Shown: positions 20,601 through 35,600 of the stretch, one piece after another
How the letters are laid out: each line of letters starts with the position of its first letter
Position numbering within the stretch: the stretch's first letter is position 1
Assembly (NCBI GenBank): GCA_030141605.1
Contig: JAQGDQ010000009.1
Location: 1,147,001 to 1,211,000, forward strand
Length of the DNA: 64,000 bases
Direction of reading: 5' to 3'
Origin: Tubiluchus corallicola
Taxonomy: Eukaryota > Priapulida > Priapulimorpha > Priapulimorphida > Tubiluchidae
The notes under the pieces: model-generated
Told to the model about the DNA's origin: nothing
What the model saw: the letters and a program-made list of their open reading frames with translations, nothing else
Database searches by the model: none
Translations under genes and position numbers: made by a program

Positions 20601-23600
20601 ATTCATGTATGACATGCTATTTTTTAAGAGACAGACTACCAAAATTAAAAGTTATCATTTTTGGAAAGATTCAATTTGAGAATGTTTAATATGCTAGCCT
20701 AGAATGAAAGCAGAATGTTATGAACACTTATTTACCTTGTATCAGATGAGTACAATATACACACAGTACTGTCAGTGCATGTAAAATAACAGCAGATAAT
20801 GACAATAGATGCTAGTCGGTCCAAGTATATGCAACACCAAATTATAAACTAATATTGGCGTGGTGTATTCTGCATACATCTCTGCCGTTTACATCTTATT
20901 TTTGAAAATAAAATAATTTAGAAACAAAAGTGAATTTGTTAAGAAACTTTTAAAAAACTTGCTTTGCAGCAGAAATATATTCATATTTCAAACAAATTAT
21001 TCATCTGAAATACACGTCTTTGTCACAAGTTTCTGAAAACAGGTGCACATTCACCTGCTGGTATTTTGCACGTTCCTAAGGAGGATCTTACCTGTTTGTA
21101 CGGAGCAGGTGTGTCTCAGCTCTTTCATCCTGTATCTTTTCTAGCTCAGCTAATTTTCTTTCCACAAGTTTTCTGTCAAGCATTTCCAACTGCAAGCCAG
21201 CAACACGAACAGCTCTACACAATACAATAAACTGATTAAACAGAAAATTGGTATTAAAATAATCACTTCCAACATAACAGCAATAGATAGTTTCTGCTAC
21301 AATCACAGAACGATTTTTCATGATTGTGGGAGTGGAACTGACATCATCAAACAGCCACAATGATCGGAGACTAGAATAATTTATACGGTAGAGTGCGTTC
21401 TACAATGACAAGCTGATTGTAAATTTTTTTACGTGACAGTTTCAGCACCAACGCATGGTCTTTAGTTTGTGTGTCTCGTGATGTCTAAAGAATTTAAATC
21501 ACTTTTATTTGTCCGTAGAGTCAGAGACTGTAGTGAAACGTACTAAGTGTGATTCCAATTACAGTGAAGTCATTTTGGAATCAAGAATTTTTCGCAATTT
21601 GGCTGTTTGACTAAGAAAAATTCTCCAATAGAAACACTTGCAGTACAGCAATAATAATAAAGAAAAATGGCTTAAAAAACTCTGTCTCCTTCAAACTGCA
21701 AGAAAAGTAGACTGCTTGTTTCTAACCGAAATGGAAGCCTCCTCGCTACTGATTGAAATTGTTGATACTGTAAAGATGTTAGTATGATCACCCACTCACT
21801 CATTTGACATTTGAAATAATTTAGCGTAACATACATTGAAAAAATGTGTGCAATTACATTACTTCTTCTTGAAATAATCCAATATAGTGTTCACCCAAGA
21901 AAATAATACCTCTGTTAATAGCTTCTATTTTTAATACAAGTGTAGAATGTATATGTAAGCACAAACCACATTAAATGCTAGCAGTATCTAAGTACTATTT
22001 AGAGAATACTATACTCTCAAATTACAAAAATGTTAGTTATCCACAATATCATAATTTCATTCTGATTGTCAAACCTCACCTCATTTTTACAGCAAGATAA
22101 ACAGCTTCATGTATTTTGCTAACAGCTGTATTTGACTCTGATCTCTTTTCTTCAAACTCTACATATGCTCTGCAATACAACAGACATACTTAGTAGATGG
22201 AAAATGGTGTAATATCACCAAGTCATAACGATAATCTTTTTTACAATTAAAATAAGGTAACATTGACACTTACTTTTTACAAATCATAATAAGCAGTTAA
22301 ACAAGACAAAAAATGATCTTGTTGGTTCGAGTTTCATAGTGAAAATAAAGATTAGTAAGGTTAAAGTACAAAAACACAATATTTAATCCCACAGTTCACA
22401 CTCATTCTCAACTGTCGGAATCAGTAACTGACATAGCCAGTGCAGTACATTCAAAGAGAATTCTTCAAACAGTATTCAGTCACTTTTATCCGCACATTCT
22501 TACGAAAGTAAGCTAAACTTAAAACAAACAACCACAGTGGTGATTCTTAATTCTACAGACACCTTATGAAGTATAAATAATATAGCACTACCAATTATAT
22601 TTTTAGGAATTAATTCATTTTTTAAAATAAATTAAATTTTAAGATAATGCCTAATGAAAAAGAAAAAGTTCAAGGAAAGCTTCATCCCTAATAATCTTAG
22701 TATAAAGTGAAAAACTAAAAAACAATAATCTTCATTATAGTATTTTAAGTCAAGATCCTTTATAACATGTGCCAAATTCTTGCCTTCACAAGATACACAA
22801 ATAGTCCCACACGCACGCAATCACCTTCAAGAACTACAGACAACTCGGCCAACCACAGATGTAAGCTTCTTACAATTCAGCATAATTTGCCTTTTAAAAA
22901 GCCTTCTTATATTTTAGCACTTTTTCTAAAAAATGTTACAACAACAAAAAATTAAAGGTTAATGTTTGAAACCTTGTACAACTAAATTATGGTACTCACT
23001 TTGTGCTTTCAAAATGAACTTTCAATGGTGACTCGCAATTCTTGAACAGGTTTTCAATAGCCGATTTGTACAATATTCCCTCTTTAGGTGGCAAACCACT
23101 AAGCTGCAAAAATTTGTTATAGTATTTCGTTATAGTTATGGTGTTACGGTAGATAAATGAATAATCAAAAGAGATGAAAGTGCACCAGCCTAGAAATTGG
23201 TAGTTTGTTAAGGCTGTGACACACTTTCAACCCGTACGAAGCCAACTTCTAGGAAAATTTTTGGCAACTTTTTCATCTGACAGCAGCTTCAGTTAGAATG
23301 GCCACCAAACATTATTTAAATTGCAGCAGTAAATACCAATATGTACTTTTCATAGCAAAATCCCGGATGAAGATTTCCTATTATAGGAATTTTTAAAAGT
23401 GGATTTACATAAAAATTAAAGTCAAGTGATAAAAGTGATACAATTTCAGCTCATTAACATTAAAAACGTACCATCACCGTGTTACACGGATCCATTCCAC
23501 AAAGACTCCGTACTGCATCTGTCTCGTCCACATCACCTTTCACGAAGTAGTAAGGATAAAATGCAGCACACAGCACCAACTGTCAACGAAGCAACAATAT

Positions 23601-26600
23601 TCACATGGTTACAGAAGTAGGTAAAAATACAATACTGGCTGCTGTGTGCCATGGCCCACTTAAACACATTATACATTACCAAAGAAAATTATGTGTTGCA
23701 TAAAATTTTCATACCTAGCTTGTAAACAATTCAGTTTGTTGCAAACTAAAAGATGCTCTACACTAAGAAGCAAAATCACGCGAAAAAAATCAATAAGCTT
23801 AAGTAACCTTCAGGACTAAACTCTCTTCATTCTTCATTAAACGACGTTGACTATCCCTCTGCAATGGACGGATGTTGAAATCTCTTAACCTCATTTCCAG
23901 TTCTTGTTTCAAATCGAAAGTCTAAACAGCAAAACAATGTAGAATGTGATAAAATTAGGGAAGTTATGAGCAAACTAAAACAAGAATACTTCAAAATCAA
24001 CAAAAAGTGAGCATACGTCTTCTAGTTTTTAAACTAAAATAAATTCAGTCTTTTAAAAACAGTTCCGGTGTTGAGAAAAAAGCCAGAAGTAACATATTTT
24101 TACTTCATATAGAATCTATAATGAATTAAATTATTTTAACCTCTTGAATGCGTTTAGCTTGAATCATGTAACTTCGACACCAGTCGTACTCTGTCCTGCC
24201 CCGTCTTTGGAATCCTCCCACAAGTTTCTCATGTTCCCACATCTGCAGGAGATAAAAAAGACAATTTTGGATGCTCTTTCAGCTTAAAATTAATTGCAAG
24301 ACGTTTTTATATTGCTATAAGGAGTGTTCGCTACAATTAGTATCAGAGGCATATGGGTTGATTTTTCCAGGGCATAGTGAGCCACTTTTGCCCAAAAAAT
24401 ACTCTAAAAAAAACTTCGAGTATTTTGATCATGGGATGGGGTGAAGCAATTCCCAATTCGAAGGTAAACTTAGAGTCAGGAATTGCTTCACCCCATCCCA
24501 TGATCAAAAAATGTCCAGATTTTTGGCATTTCATTTGGCGGCACTGAGAAATACTGAGATTTCCTTTTATGAAAAATGTTATTTTATTGTTTCATCATTT
24601 GGCCAGTGCTCGAAAAATTTTGTGATTGCCCGATAAAAATGTGTTTGCCCGAATCTCGGGGAGCTGCAGCCTCACTGGCTCGTACGCCTCTGATCAGTAT
24701 TAATAAAATCAAGATGATTCAAATGACTCACATTATATGCATTCACAATGGCATGAAAATCACAGAACATCATATCAGCAAAACTCATGAGCGATTTGTA
24801 AGCCTCCCATTGAGCTTTGTGAGGTCTTGAGAAAAACGATCGTTGAGACAATGCTGCCGCTGTAATATTGAGAAAATGATTTAAACAGTATTAAAAGCAA
24901 AGCGAAATCAAATTAATATGCACAAAAAAAAGGTAAACAGCAGGTATTACTATCAATGACGTAAATATATTAATATGTTTTATGAAATAAAATAGAAATG
25001 AGTAAAGCAATGAGTAACATTCCCATTAAGTATTTTATAATTATCCTCTCCTTTCTGCTACACTAATTTCTAACTAGGGATATTCTCATTTTAAAATGGA
25101 TGGGTAACTAATTAAAAATGTTTTAATGTATTTCTAATGTAGATGTATATAATAAAGCAAACAAAACAAAGTGAAATAACTGGGAAATATCAGACAAACC
25201 AGATCAGAAATTGAAGAAAGATACGCAAACATTTGCGAAAAATCCTGACAATCTATGTTTAGTGCATAGTCATGCGCAAAAAGGTAGGCACCAAGTAAAA
25301 TTTGCACAACTTTATAAGAAAAATCCAAAAAAGAACGAATGTGTCTAAATTTTTTTATCTACTTTCAAACAGTCATTCAAATTTTAACAAACTCAGCTTC
25401 AGTTTACATTTAGTTTGTCTCCCTTAGCAACATCTAATTAAAAACAATAATTTATATTAAGAGTGAAGAAAGATCTCTTTTGTGAGTGACTTGCGGGAGA
25501 CATACAAACAATTTTTAATACTGCTTACTAACAAAAAAAGTCTTCATGACTCTCAACTACAGCTTTTGTGCTTTCGGCTTACAACACGAAACTAGAAATT
25601 AAGCAAAGTGGATGATGAAATGAGTGAAAATGGAGAAGTATATTTAGACAGAAAAATTTAGAAACTGTATACATTTATGCATGCATTCTACAAAATGGGT
25701 ATCATAAGCGCTGTTCCCAAAACCTGTCAGAATAGGCACAGCCAAACCCACAGATAAACTACTTGTCTGAAAAGATTCTACTAAGGTTTATTACCAATTA
25801 TGAGGCACTCATTTAAGCAACCAAACACGTGTCCCATTAGCAGAAGTTTGCCCAAGCGAACATCAACGGGAAGATGACCCAAAACTCTTCCCAAAAATGT
25901 CAAGTCTCCATCATGGGGATTATTCTGGGAGGCGGTTGAGGTAAACAGCTTTAATGCTCCAATCTGACAAAACGTAAAATAGATTTAAACAAACAGGGTA
26001 AGCACATCTGAGAATTTTTATATCAATAATTGTAAATCATAATTTGTGTTATATTGTATTATATTATGCAATTAAAACAACTGATGACACAAAACTAGGA
26101 CAGCACATGAAAAAAAAATATTTTTTTTAAATAAAAATAGTAAATTATTATAGCACAGCAAACTTTAGTAAGTCTTTGATATAAAGAAGGTATTCGAAAG
26201 AGTTAGAATAGGAGTGTTTAGGAGAGTTTTCTGCTCTGTTTGAAATAAGCTTTCATAATTTTGCAGTTAAAAGAGATCGATGTTCATTATTCATATTCAT
26301 TTATTCACTGACATATTCATCATTCATTGACATTTTGTTTTTATGTTACAATGTGATTTTACTTGCACAAACCTCTTTCAGCATAAGAACTGTTCTCTCA
26401 ATATCGTTCAAGTTTGGAGGCTGCAATGCTAATGCAAGAATTGCTTTTGGTTCACCTAGATCCAGCAACTTCACTTTGAGAACAATTTGTTCCAAAGGAC
26501 ATCTCTGCAAGAAGTACATTCAGTCAATGTCAATATGAAAGTTGCTGTCATTAAAATTTGTTGATAAACATAAACTAATCCACTCAAAATTTAAGCAAAC

Positions 26601-29600
26601 ATTTATGCTAGGAAATTATTTCAATTCAATTTCAATTTATTTATTTCACATCAACAGTATATTCTGCTACAACTGAAAATAAAACAGCACGCAATAATAT
26701 ATGTTGGCTTATACTGAAAAACGGAAAAATTGTGCGAGACAAATCTTTGTAAATTTAGCTTCGAAGACTTGATATTTTTACCATGTACCATTCCAAACAA
26801 ATTACACAGATTAAAGATTGACAGAAATTTATGGTTTCATTTCACAGAAAAGCATATTGTCAAGAAATGTGTCTTGTTATTAATAGTATTACCGTATTGT
26901 TTCATATTTACCTGTGTATGTAGCAACCTACACAATGTACACATTTATCAATGTCCATTGTCACAGGTAATATGTACTTGATGTGTAGCAGTTCTAATTG
27001 AAATGATAAAAGGTCTTCAAAAGTAAGCAGGGTCTTTCATTAATAAATCACTAACATGTGTGCTGACAAATATAACTACCATTATTATAAGGGGTTTTAA
27101 AGTTTGTAAACCGAATGCTTACCATCAAATAAAGCCAAGAGACTCCTGTTAAAGGCCAACAGCAACTTACATACTAGTGTTTAAATGATTTGCCTAGAAA
27201 TTTTCATGCCTGACCTTCCATGCAAAATTCGCAAACATTTCCAGCATGCACAAATTTTATGGTTTACAATTTTTAGTTCCCCCCCCCCCCGTCTTTGAGT
27301 GTTAAATTTCTGTAAGGGTATATTCTACAGTTTGAAGTAATATATTGTGACAAACAATGTTGCTGCTTAGACGTAAGCCGACCCATCATTTGTATTTCTA
27401 AGCAGCTTGCCAATACCAACTAACAGTAAATGTTCAAAGTTGCTTTGGCATTGATTATCTCTATTGAAATTTCACACATTTTAACTAAATATTACAGCTG
27501 CATAAAAGCAAAGTTGCAATATCCATGAACGAAACCTGTTACTATGGAGAAGTAAATGTTACTACTGTGTTATAAGTAAATTGCTCTACTAATACAAAGA
27601 AAAAAAATATCAGACAGATTGCACGCAAAGACGAATTGCATTTTAGAAGTGAAGCTAATCACACTTGTGAAGTATAAAAAAGAATGACCTGAAGCTCTGG
27701 AGTAGCATAATCTGGTAAGTGGTCCTCATAAAATCGCTCAGGAACCATTCTATAGCATCTGCCATTGGAAACACGACCTGCTCGACCCTTTCTCTGTGTA
27801 CAGTTAGCCTTTGATGCCCACACTAACTTTAAACAGGAATAGTTTGTCTGGTCATCTAATACAACAGCTTTAGACAGGCAAAAGTCAATCACTGAAATCA
27901 ATAATCACAATAAAGTTATTACAAATCAAGTCTCACTACAAAATACACCACTTTCAAATTTTTGGAAAGATGTTACTTATTGCCTTGACAAGCTGTTGCT
28001 ATTGTTTTAGTGTAAACTTGTATTGTTAATGACAATACAGCTTTACACAAAAACAATAGTAACAGTATTAAAACATCTAAAAATTTAATTCATGAAGTGT
28101 TTATGCACTGCTGAGGTGAACAGTAATTGCCTTGCTGAGTGTTATGTCTTGTTATTATTAACATTTTATCTGTAATCTAATCTTTTCATTTTTCATTATT
28201 ATCTCATCATTCTCATGACACCTTCACAGGATCTAATTACGTTCTTCTTTTTTATCTACACATCGTTCTGCACTTCCGTTATTCCACGTCGACTGTTCAG
28301 CTCAAATCTTACAAGAATGCTTTTGATCTGTACAAGTAATAATTTAAGCTGCTTATGTAATATTTGTGCTCAGGAGCACATCACAACATTACGACACCCT
28401 AGGCTATTAATTCAGTTCTGCTCATTGTTATGAATATATATGAAGAGTGACAAACAATTATTTGTGGTGTGCTAACAGCACTCTTTTGCTTACATTATTG
28501 TTAATTATAATTATCTACATTTGCATAGTTCTTATGTCTAAGCAAGCTGTACAACTGTTTATAGTGTTTGGCAGTATATGGCATTTATATAACTGCTTGT
28601 GACGTGTTATAAAATAATAAAATACTTGCCATATAATAATAAATACGAAACATACACATTTTCCGAGAATAAGAATTTTTTAACACTGTGCCCCTAAAAT
28701 CTGGTACCTCTCAAAATTTGGCATCCTAGGCTACAGCTCTCGTATATATGCCCCTGTTTATCACTATACCTTACTTAAGTTTATTACGTTTGCTTTATGT
28801 TTTATACTTCTGTAAATATATTGCATGTGTATTTGGCAAAAGGAATAATAAATAAACAAACAACAATAAAAATAAACAATAATGTCACTTGAAAGTCAAA
28901 GCAGTTTTGGGAATGCTGCTCAGTCGCAGTATGTCGTGCACCCAGACAATAAAAAGATACAAAAATTTCATGTTTCCAGCGCAGTCAATTAAAAACCAGT
29001 GATATAATATTATTATACTGAAATACAATTATTATTATACAAGCGTGCACATACATGGCAACTAAATATAGTCCAAACAACAAATCTTAGCTACAAGAGT
29101 AAAATACTCATACAGACAAAATGCTAAACAATACTTTAAAGGCATGTTAACTAGCCCACGGGGCCTCGAACTTGGGTCGGGAAACTTAAGTCAAGATGGA
29201 TTGCTGAACGGGTTGGCGACTCCAAATGTTAAAGAGCAGCAATATTTGTTTAAATTCTAAGGCATTTACAAGCGCAGGAGGGGTCGGTCCGTCCTAAAGT
29301 ACAGAGAATGGGCCAATGGTGATGGTGATACAGTGTGAACGGAAACAGTGAACACAACAAAGTATAAATAAACAAACTGTTTGCCTTAGGTTTAACATTT
29401 TAATTGGCATAATTAATTAATTAATTCAAAACAATAAACAAAAACTTACAACTTGCACAAGAACAGCGGGGTACCCCTCATTTAATAACAGTCTGCTAGC
29501 GTTTCACGTAGCGGGACGTCTCCCGCAAAGTTCCGGGTTTCACACACTTAGGTGGCTGGAATCACTTTGCTAACAGTCTTGTCGACAACGGCGATCGCAT

Positions 29601-32600
29601 CAATGTCCCACTCGCTTGACTGGCTTAATGAGATTAGCGGACGATGACAGACCACCAGGATTCTTCTGACGATGTCTCCTCCTAATGAGTCAGGTACCAG
29701 GCTTTCAGAATATATTAGAAGTCTACTTTTTGTGTCGCCCTGGTAGAAATCTTCACCATCATGGAAGCATGTCCATCACAGGAAAATGTCATTTGCCAAA
29801 TATCCGACGTATGGCTCACGTTCTGTCTACGCAAGATAATGACTGGCAGTGTGAACAATTCAATTCACGTAGCTATTGCAAGTCATGAAGTTGATTATAA
29901 AAGTATCAGAAGCGATGTCTTGTCGGCCAACGCCCCGACAAAGACAAAATCAATTGGCCTTTTAGCTCAGTCGGCCATTTGACCACTATCTCCGTAACCT
30001 CCTGGAATAATCTCCACCTCTCAAGTCGTACCTGCCGTGACCCAGTTAATCATCCAATCACAGCGGTACTATAGGTATGAGATCATGAAGCCAGAATTTG
30101 GTCCAAAAAGTTGAACTGTAACATTTCTTTGTTGAGCTCCCAATAGGTGGAGCCACCAGTTTATAACGTTTACCAAATTCGGTTAATTAGTTATTAATGA
30201 CAGGTTCAATACAATACATTCAGATATAGCTAATAGTTTTTCAAATGCCACGTAAACGTATTACAGTTAAATGGCTATTCGTTTTAATCTGCTAAACACG
30301 ACCGTGACAACATGTTATCAACAAGCTATTCTGCAATGCGTATAAAATTAATACATTGAGCAGCAATTTCAGCCCATTGCATCAAAAAGTGAATGCGCCA
30401 GGAGGCTCTTGTGAATCTGCGTGTCAGCTTAAAAGTGACAGACTAAGACTCCCGCCACGAATAGAGGAAGAATTTTTATTCCTCGAAGACACTCAACTTT
30501 TTCGTTACACACTAAATTTGTATAGCAATAAGCAATATTTTTTGCATAATGGTGCTTATCATGTGTCAACAGAACGCAACCAAATCTTATTCAGTAGCGA
30601 ATATACATACCATATTTGATATCAGGTACAGTAATGGAACTCTCGGCTATGTTAGTCGACAGTATGACTTTACGTTGGCCAGTTTTGGGAACATCAAAAA
30701 CTTTGGCTTGTTCTTCAGCTGTGATTGATGAGTGCAGGGGAAGCACATTCAAACTAAAATTTAAACAAATATTCAGACTTCAAACGTTGCTTAAAGAGGC
30801 ATAATAGAATAGAAAAAAAACGATAATTAGACTCTGGCTTCAATAATAAGAAATAATCATTTTTTTAGACTTTAGATGATATATAATATTATGTTATGAT
30901 ATTTCAGAATTAATGAGTAATCGAATCATTGCAGTTGCAGAAAATTCTTGTAGGGCATTTTAAACTGTGTAGGGCATTTTAAACTGTACAACATGAGAAT
31001 TTTTATAACATGATTACCATCCTTTGATGAAACTTGACTCATGTTGGTATTAGCATCAGGAATTTAGGTCTATTTGATCAATCACCAACATGAAACAGTA
31101 ATAATGAAACACTTCCAAGGATATGCTGATAGTTAATAGTGCTTTCATAAACTCATGTTATCGGTTTAAATTCAAAACAGAATTAACAATACATAATACC
31201 AGTAATCCTGAGCATAATTGTATTTGTGAACACACACAAAAACACTAAATAAATGTCTTCTAATTTCAAGGTTTAAAATTAAATTATTAGGCGTTAAGAA
31301 AGCTGTCAATAATTGCAGTTCAACAAAATGGCTAAGACTGAGTGAATAAATGGGAAAGTTAAATAACTAATAGAGATCTTGATGAGTGAAAGCTAGATAA
31401 TAATAGACAAGATGGCTCATATTTGCTTTGATATAAGTATAAGTACTTCTAGATACCTTTCTGTTGAATGTAGCAAATTTCTACAATGTTCATTCCGGCA
31501 ATATTCTTATTTCTGAATTAAATGTAAGAGAAACCTTTGAGCAAAAATTATTAGAAGACCAGCCACTAGTCTATATACATCAGTTAGTACATCATTTAAA
31601 CATTTTCTCACGTGTCACAAAAGAAAACTGTTCATGCTATTGTATTCTATAAATAAATCACTAGCTGGTTAACTCAGTAATTGAAAGTGAAAAAATGCAC
31701 CGGAAAAATATCGAGAGAACAGTTAACAAAATTTACCAAAGTGATAGATCTTGACTTAACACTTCTTCCATTTTGTTTATCTCATTAATCCCTGGTAAGA
31801 AGATCAGGAGAGACCCGCGTTCAGGAGCAAATTTTCCACCAGCGACACTAAAAAGTGAAGAAATACATAATGCATTACGCAGAAGCTGTAAAGTGTGAAC
31901 TAAAATCCTGTGTTTATAAGATACAAAAATCCCTGTATGCTTTATGCTGTAGAATTAACTTATCAACTATACAAAAACACTCATGTATAAAATGACACAA
32001 AGTACTAACTGGCCCACAGCATACTCTGTTTTAAAAATGTCGTTCATAAACAATAATTCTTCGACACAAACTGAAGTGTAACAATAGTTACTAAATACTA
32101 TTTGTATCATATACAACTTTAAGCTACAAGAAAATGATAACAGGTCCTTGTATATATATGACACATTTATGATTAGCACTGGTAATTTAACGTGTAAAAT
32201 TTTCACTCACAGAGTCAGAATAAATGCATAAAATGAATACAAACTGTTGTTCTCTTTGTTCCATTTCATCAAATTTTAGCACAAGTTTGTAAGTTATTTG
32301 GTAAGCCTCATCTGTAATCCCAGGATCTCCGTAAACCGGATAAGGTACCTGTGAATGCAAATTTGTGGCATGTCTTAGATTATAGACTGGAAGACATAGA
32401 TAATTACCATTTTTTGTAATATGAGCCTGTGGCATCGCTAGGGAGGTGTGTGGAGCACGGGCCGCACCTGGTGACACTATCCCGGGGGTGACACCATAAA
32501 TGTAAGTGTATTTTTTTGGAGGGATAGTCACACAGACTGAGGTACTCGAGGAAACACAGAAACTGTGAAGGCACCTGAAAGCAGCAAATATTGAATCTGA

Positions 32601-35600
32601 AGAAGCAAAAAATGGACAGTATTGGACGTTACGACCTTCACAGCTGAGTGGGACTTTATTGAATTGATGTTGCTTCAATGTGTAAATACTTCATATAAAA
32701 AATTAAAAATATTAAAAGTTTGATTTTAAAACAAACATTGTCAATGCACTAAAGTGTCATTAGCACTTTAACTCAGTACGACAAACAAAACAAAATAACA
32801 TTGTCTAGATGATGTTTTTCCTAATCACCATAGCCAGTGCTAGCTACGTACATAAGATCTACTGAAGGATTTTGCATGATACAGTATATAAGCTTCAATG
32901 CACGTGTGACACCATGAGTACCGCTCCAGGAGACACCAACTCTAGCGATGCCCCTGATATCAGCTTGCAAATGAATGTCTTGCAGAAAAATCCTACCTCT
33001 CCAAGAACTCTCACATGTTCCATGTACCACTCTTGCACGGCAAACGATTTACCCTCCAATCCAACAATGGGAGCAGGTTCAAGATGGCCACCAATAGGGC
33101 AGGAAAAATACTTTGCAAACATGTCAGAGTCAATTGTAGCTGACATCAATATCACCTACAACATGTGCAAAAATTGTCATGCTAGGAAAAATTTATTTAT
33201 ATTCCATAACAGCTGCAGAAATGATACGTTTAAGAAAATTACCAGTGTCGAGCAGGTAAGCTACAGCAAAAAAGTAGCTAACTACAATTACAGTTACTAG
33301 GAAAACCATGTAGCTGTAAAAAAAGCTAAAAGCATTACGTAAGTCTTGTGGTGCTATTTTGTGGTACAATGAAGGTTTTATAGACAGCTGTTTGTGTGAA
33401 TAAACATATTTTACGAACAACAAACGTGAAATTTTTCTACATGTATAAAAGAGTTAAGAGAAATTCCATATTTTTGCTTCACATTCAATTACAAATAGCC
33501 CACAAATAAGAACACACCACTATAACACACAAGTGAAATAATCAAGGGAAAACAGAAGCAGTGGATGCTCACTGTTTGTATGTCCTTCTCACATAGATTT
33601 AAATGCCATGAGTGTGATGCTGATTGTTCGTGTGATGTTGATTGTTCCAAGCTATCAGCTGGCTTTGAAATGGTAATGGTTGTTGTGGCAGACATTTGAA
33701 GGTTAATGTCATTGTTACTACAATAAAATCATTGTAAACCTCACAGAATCTAACAGAATCTGTGTGGTACAAAACGTAGCAAATAATTAAAGTGTACATT
33801 ATGTTACAAAATTGAATTAGTGCACTATGCTAAATGCTACAGAAAAGAACTAGGGCTAAAGTTTACAAATAACCACACACAAAAAATTAATTAGTGAAGC
33901 GGATTAGGGTTTGGGGCTGGGGTTAGGGGATTAGGGTTAGGTTTGGGGCTGGGGTTAGGAGATTAGGATATTCAAAGTGTGTGTGGAATTGTAAACTCCT
34001 TCGAAAACTAGTTAACTGCGCCACAAATACCACTAAGCCATTATGAAATACTGAAATTTACCTTCACATTCCTTGAGTTAGTCCGCAACAGCTTCCGAGC
34101 AACAAGAAGACAAAAATCTGTATCTGAATCTCTCTCGTGAATCTATGTAAATAATAACAATAAATTGAATAACTCAGAAACATTTCAACATTACGTAATT
34201 TTAATACAATGATGAATGGAAGATCATTATCTATACTTATTTACTTGGCAATTTTGAAAAGTGACTTTCAGAACATGTAAAAAATTATATTACATTATTC
34301 TTTCTCAGAAACAATGCCTCCACGACATGATAAAACTACATCACAATATTCAACTGCAGTATTTGACTTAGAAATGCTAAAATTACCCAAAAAATATCAT
34401 TATGAAGAATGTATACAGAAAATGTAATATTTCCTATTCCAAAACACTCTCGAAGAAATACTCTAAACTTGTCACAAAGCAAAAAAAATTATTTGTACAG
34501 TTTAAATGAACTGCTATCAAAATTAAAAAAATTGCAGCCAATGTTACTACCAGTAATAATGTTTACATGCTTTGCCGCAAAAATATGTTTCTATTAGAAA
34601 TTTGGCCAGGAGCATGCCTGTGTAAGTATGCATAGTGTTTATATGCTTGCTGAAAAGTGAAAAAGTCCAAAGATCTTGAAGTCCAAGTTCGAGTTTGAAT
34701 CCAAGTCTGCTGAGATAATGCTGGAAAACGTACATCGCAAATGGCACACTATGCAGTGTATAATAACGCAATGGCAGTTAATTATTTCACAAACGGAGAC
34801 ATTCATTCACAACAATCATTCCATCAAAATGCTTACACTAAAAGTGCTTGTTATGGTACGTCTGGTTTTAAAGTGCACTTGAAACTCGGAGTTTTTAGGA
34901 AACAATTAACAAGCTCTGGTCAATTGGAAATCTTTTGTGGTGGTTACAGTTATTGTTATGTTTATTTTCAATTAAATCAATGGCTTAATAATTTAAAACA
35001 AACGAATTGAACTCACCTCGTCAAGAACAACATGTGTGTATTCAGTCATTGATTTTTTATGTACTAATTTTTCCAAGAGCACTCCTGTAGTGACGTACAA
35101 CAATCTTGTGTCCGGACCAAAATTCTTCTCTAACCCAATCTGTATTAACGTGATTATACAAAGTTGAGAAATAGACGCATTTTGCTAAAAATGTTCACAC
35201 AACACAATCAGCAGTAAAAAATATTGTCAGAAAAAGACAAATCCTTTTTAAAATGTGACGTAACCTTTTTGCTACAGGTAGCACACTAAATCATCTTTGT
35301 ATGCTCGTACTTCTTCACAAGAAAGAAATCTGCTAAAAACAAAACCTACACATTTGCTACAATTATTTCAATGCAAAAGACGTCACAACACATTTCAAAT
35401 CAGTGAGGATGCAGACAATTTCTTTATCATAAAACAATTTAAGCAACAAGTGTATTATATCGTTATGTTAAGGCGTGTACCATAACGTACAGGCTCATGC
35501 CATCTTGCTTAACCTTGTTACATAGTTTCTATGATAGAATCAGTTTACTGTACTTGTTTAAAGTTTTCAACATTATAAACTGCATACGTTAATTTAAACG

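Noticed and set aside
32211-32244. TDRD9 exon 9 extended to the GTGAGT donor near 32211
   Set aside because: The extension leaves phase 0 and the next exon would hit a stop. The GTTTGT donor at 32244 gives the required phase 2.
32187-32678. 163-codon minus-strand frame
   Set aside because: Made of TDRD9 exon 9 (32245-32348) read through into an upstream GC-rich repeat and a downstream intron. The phase-consistent splice sites cut it to 104 nt.
32872-33300. 142-codon plus-strand frame
   Set aside because: Antisense shadow of TDRD9 exon 8 (SATI motif exon); no protein features.
33899-33969. A true telomere or contig end
   Set aside because: The tract is short, degenerate and flanked on both sides by TDRD9 exons.
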